Assembly: GCF_000699445.3 (NCBI RefSeq)
Contig: NC_067195.1
Span: forward strand, 65,840,591 to 65,904,590
DNA length: 64,000 bases
Origin: Schistosoma haematobium
Lineage: Eukaryota; Platyhelminthes; Trematoda; Strigeidida; Schistosomatidae
Direction: 5' to 3'
Shown: piece after piece, positions 60,541 to 64,000 of the stretch
Layout: the number at the start of each line of letters is the position of its first letter
Position numbering within the stretch: position 1 is the first letter of the stretch
Notes under the pieces: model-generated
What the model saw: the letters and a program-made list of their open reading frames with translations, nothing else
What the model was told of the DNA's origin: nothing
The model's database searches: none
Program-made: the position numbers and the translations under genes

Positions 60541-61989
60541 TGCTCGACAGCAATAATCATATACAAATGAGGATTGGTGATGGAAATCCTAATAAAAATC
60601 ACCTCAACTATTTGAGAAGTGAAACAGGTATAAGCGGAGTATTTATACGCGTTATTACAGTGAGATTTCAGGGTTCTACACAGCACGAAGAAGCACATGC
60701 ACTGATGGTTAGGAAATCTGGTTGAGCATCAGTCGGTAGTGAGAACCATAAAAATTAAAGAAGACTTTATGATAATTAGAGGTATTCAAATTGCTGTGCT
60801 AACTGAGAAATCCCGAAATAGTGCAAGTTAAGCCAGATTGGACCAGATGGTAATAAATAATATAATACAATATAACATGATATATTTCTGCAAGGGCAGG
60901 TACACGCCATTTTTACAGGCATAATCTTCAAATTACAACTTTTATTGGTTCACAGTATGCATGTTAGATAAATATGGTCAGTAAAAGTGAATATCAGTTC
61001 ATTCCTTTAAAATACTTTCCAAATTGGCATCGCGTCCACGGTACACACCAGACCCATTCTCGGCATAATTGTGTCAGGATTTTGGTCGTGCTGCGTGTTT
61101 GTGCAATGTAACTTTTTAAGTTCATAGTTGTTATAAATTAAACTTGTAGAGAGCTTGGTGTGAGCTATGCCCTTGGGAAAACACGTACGTCCAGTTTGTT
61201 CCAGATGTCATAAGTTCCATAGCTGTGCCCTCAGAGCAAGATTCTGAAGGAAAGAGAAACCTGGGAGCAAGAAGGCACTTGGATATGAACGATAAACAAT
61301 ACCTGACATTTTGTAGTGGAACAGACAGAGGTATAATAAATTATTAGATTAAATTCATACTAGCTCTTGTTGCTAGAGTGAAATGTTTTCATAGGCTCCA
61401 GATGAGAGAATGCAGTATTAAATAACAATGACCTGTGATATTTCCCGAGGTGGAGTGAGTTCAAATGAAAGAAGGAAAGTTAGGGTTGGAATTAAGAAGA
61501 CTGTCTATTAGAACAGAAAGTGCATATAGAGAGTAAAGTGTTAAGAAAACTGATAGCTACACCTTTTGTTTTCTGATTTTTCTCATCCGATGCCTGCCAC
61601 ATAGTTTTAATGTAAAAGTCCGAGTTAGCATGTTATAGGTTGTCTTAGTAGAATAGCTAATCCAGCATATTATTGGAAACATGAGTCTGAGTGGTGAGCG
61701 TAGGAAGACAATCTATATCACAGATTGATTGACTCGTTCTCAAACATAAAGAGCCTGATACAAACAAAGTGTTCTGCCTCACAAACATGGGTGGATTGAA
61801 GTCATCGCCCTCATCATCGATGCTTGCTGGCCAGTAACTCTACCTTCCCTCCTTTTGTGATGTCAGGCTCATTTAAGCTTATTTTTTAGATATATACCAT
61901 ACCTCACACAATGCTCTGTTCCACATCCTGTTGGAAAGTACCATTTGTATAAGTACCATTTTACAAGCTTATCGAGCAGTTGCAAATTA
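60541..61989. other. No gene recognised
   Basis: AT-rich. Only short frames without motifs. No match to other parts of the window noticed. Confidence 0.55.
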
Positions 61990-62330
61990 TGGTGAAGATG
62001 CCACAGGTATTTGGAGTTTGAAAACGCTTTAACCAGTAACACCTTCTACTGTTAATCGTACCCACCAAGTGAAATCAGAAGACAGGAGCGAGAATGTTGG
62101 AAGATATATCTGATAAGCTATCAATATATCGAGGATCGACTGATTTACTCTTTCTAGCGATTGCAGGGGTTGTTGAGCACGGCGTTGCCATTCATGGCCT
62201 GGTGCGGATGCATGACCGAGCGCCTCCAACTAGGTGAGTCCATCAAAACTAATGCGGTCAGCATCTGATGTCGAAAACTTACAGAGCTATTTATTTTGGG
62301 GGTTTATTTACCGCCACAATGGAGTGTGGG
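61990..62330 (+). repeat. Family X, partial copy
   Basis: Collinear with 54542-54880: gatgccacaggtatttggag against gatgccacaagtattcggag, later gaccgagcg and tttattttggggg. Confidence 0.75.
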
Positions 62331-62697
62331 TAAGGCATCGATGCAATGCTTTATTTGACTATAGTATGAGGAATAGGTTCCCAATCATAGTTTAGGTCTT
62401 AAGAAGGGTATATTGTAGGATAGTTGTATTATATATGAAATTTGTAATAAACGCGCAATCAAGTACAAAGGAATCATCAGTTAATCTGTCCGACTGTGTG
62501 TTAGGTGTGTATTATGCATGATCTAGAGTGTACTCATTAGTGTTAGAATTAAAAACCGGGGTTGGAACAGACTCGCCTAACTCCTTGTAACGTATTCGGT
62601 TGTTGTGACTGGCTCGCGCATAAACCGCAGATTTATTGGCCTGCTTTAACAAACCTTCCGAAAACTGTGATAAGGGAGTTCTTTTACGAGAATACTT

Positions 62698-62930
62698 TTA
62701 TTTAAGTAATTTCATCAATGTTTCTTCTATGTACGGTCCAGTAATTATGTACTGAGAAGCTTTATCTGCTCTCCTATTCCGGTCTTTTAAGTGTGCTGCA
62801 GTAGCAGAACTGACGTTTGTTTTCAAGGTTTTTAAATGTTCGCATTTACATGAGAATAAGGGGACTTTAGAGTCGTGCGTGATTTTCCGCATTTCTACAT
62901 CGTAGTTAACAGGTTTCCAAGCACTCCGTA
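62698..62930 (-). other. Orphan open frame, possible terminal exon
   Basis: Minus-strand frame open from about 62940 to a stop at 62698: SAWKPVNYDVEMRKITHDSK, LFSCKCEHLKTLKTNVSSAT, RRADKASQYIITGPYIEETL. Composition looks protein-like (charged, Cys pair CKC, no low complexity). I do not recognise it. No partner exon was found nearby; it could equally be a retroelement remnant. Confidence 0.25.
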
Positions 62931-63240
62931 AGAACCATTTTTAGTGGTCAATAGGGGAAGCTGTCTCTGAAATATTCTTCAATTTTCTAGACTTGGTATA
63001 GACAGTCAACAAACAGTGATGAGAAATTCACAGTTTATAATTGAAGATTTATCGTCTCTGATTAACAAATCACAACATTCAAGAATAGTTAGTTTATGAC
63101 GAGTAGTAAACGAAAATTTTGGTAGACTTAACTATAGCATCGGGATTTAATGACTTCGACTTCCAACCGAAACGATGGACTTGATACTACCAGTGACAGG
63201 AACAAAATAGTGAAAGGCACCACTGGATAGATGTTATCGT

Positions 63241-63696
63241 TTATGAATATGAGGTGATCACCACCCAGTGATTCGATTCACTGGGAGTTTTAGGTAAGGA
63301 TAGTATAAGACTATTAAAATCACCCAAATCAATAGGATCCCAGTCACAACGCCTAGTATAACTTGCGGCAGAGGAACAGTACTGTTCCACCAAAGCATTT
63401 ACCCCTTTATTTCCCCTTTCTTCGCCTTTATTTCCCCTTTTTGGGTTGCTTGGGGTAGTTTTACAAACTGACTGAATGTGTCCCATTATGCCGGTATGCG
63501 TGGCCACGCATAAAGCATTTAGCATGACGAAAAGTACATGAGCTAGGTAAGTGGCATGTACCTCAGGATAAGCATATGCCAAATATTTTCTCACCTCAGT
63601 AATCTGCCTTGCAAATCTTTGGCGAATTGTTATCCATGTTTTCACGAGAACGAGGAGTACAATTAATTGAACGCCTACTTGTATGACCTTGAGCAC
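63241..63696 (-). pseudogene. Possible Gypsy gag fragment with a degenerate zinc knuckle
   Basis: 151-codon frame with a basic middle part (WITIRQRFARQITEVRKYL), then ATHTGIMGHIQSVCKTT, which resembles the second half of a retroviral-type CCHC knuckle (His-x4-Cys kept, the upstream Cys lost). A Lys/Gly-rich stretch containing an imperfect direct repeat (RGNKGEERGNKG) follows. Gag of an LTR element is the best guess. No protease or RT is seen downstream. Confidence 0.4.
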
Positions 63697-63714
63697 GCAC
63701 CGGATTAGGATAAC

Positions 63715-63790
63715 TAAATGTAGATCAACAACGTAGATGATCTATGCTGAATGATTGGGGGCCTATTTCAGTTACGCAGGAATGGATTTG
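63715..63790 (+). repeat. Short match to the left flank
   Basis: aacgtagatgatctatg and the following attgg.ggcc match 1405-1455 in the same orientation, probably another piece of family X or of an element neighbouring it. To 64000 nothing else is recognised. Confidence 0.55.
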
Positions 63791-64000
63791 TGGTGTGAGC
63801 TGCTTATATCCACATAAGTAGTATATAACAATGGTCAGATATAGAATGTAATTCAGTGGAAGATCGAGAGCGGAAGAACGGGAAAGGAGAGTAATCGGTA
63901 TGAAAAGGCATGAACAATGAAATCTGAGACGATGGATTGCCATATGCAAAAGAAACAGCCAAGTTCAAGATAATTGACTGATATTTTGCAAATTAACTAT

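Noticed and set aside
1..64000. tRNA or other structured RNA genes
   Set aside because: I found no cloverleaf with A and B boxes that I could defend by reading.

Overview
The window looks like nuclear DNA of a parasitic flatworm, most likely a blood fluke (Schistosoma or a close digenean relative). The evidence is a density of RTE-clade and CR1-clade non-LTR retrotransposons, Ty3/Gypsy remnants, AT-rich intergenic DNA, and one intron-bearing host gene with a 36-bp first intron of the kind schistosomes carry. The species is inferred; no single-species marker is visible. There are no bacterial genes, rRNA genes, tRNA genes or CRISPR arrays that I can support.

Layout. 1-1789: non-coding flank ending in an unclassified dispersed repeat ('family X'). 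1790-34128: a tandem array of eleven ~2,913-bp units plus a 297-bp partial one. Each unit is two head-to-tail RTE relics on the minus strand: the 3' half of an old copy (RTE-B) and a shorter internally deleted copy (RTE-A'). 33505-35547: an RTE-A insertion with an exact 12-bp target-site duplication, sitting inside RTE-B and forming the right edge of the array. 35548-38339: the 5' half of that same RTE-B, split by a Gypsy integrase fragment bounded by inverted repeats. 38493-45700: a complete six-exon NUDT17-like Nudix hydrolase gene (minus strand, predicted 346 aa). Its intron 4 holds a second RTE-A insertion (40249-42318, plus strand, exact 13-bp target-site duplication) and its intron 5 holds an RTE-C fragment. 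46400-53650: a TDP2-like pseudogene, a possible LTR region and three CR1 fragments, one with a 642-codon endonuclease/RT frame. 54540-64000: copies of family X, one carrying a 2.5-kb RTE-C insertion, then a possible Gypsy gag remnant.

Main reading. Apart from NUDT17 nothing here looks like a working cellular gene. The locus is a nest of retroelements just 3' of NUDT17. One nested pair, RTE-A inside RTE-B, was amplified into a 32-kb array, probably by unequal recombination between two same-orientation RTE-A copies. The two RTE-A insertions share the same internal deletion yet have different target-site duplications. This points to an already deleted, endonuclease-only RTE subfamily that moved using reverse transcriptase supplied by another element.
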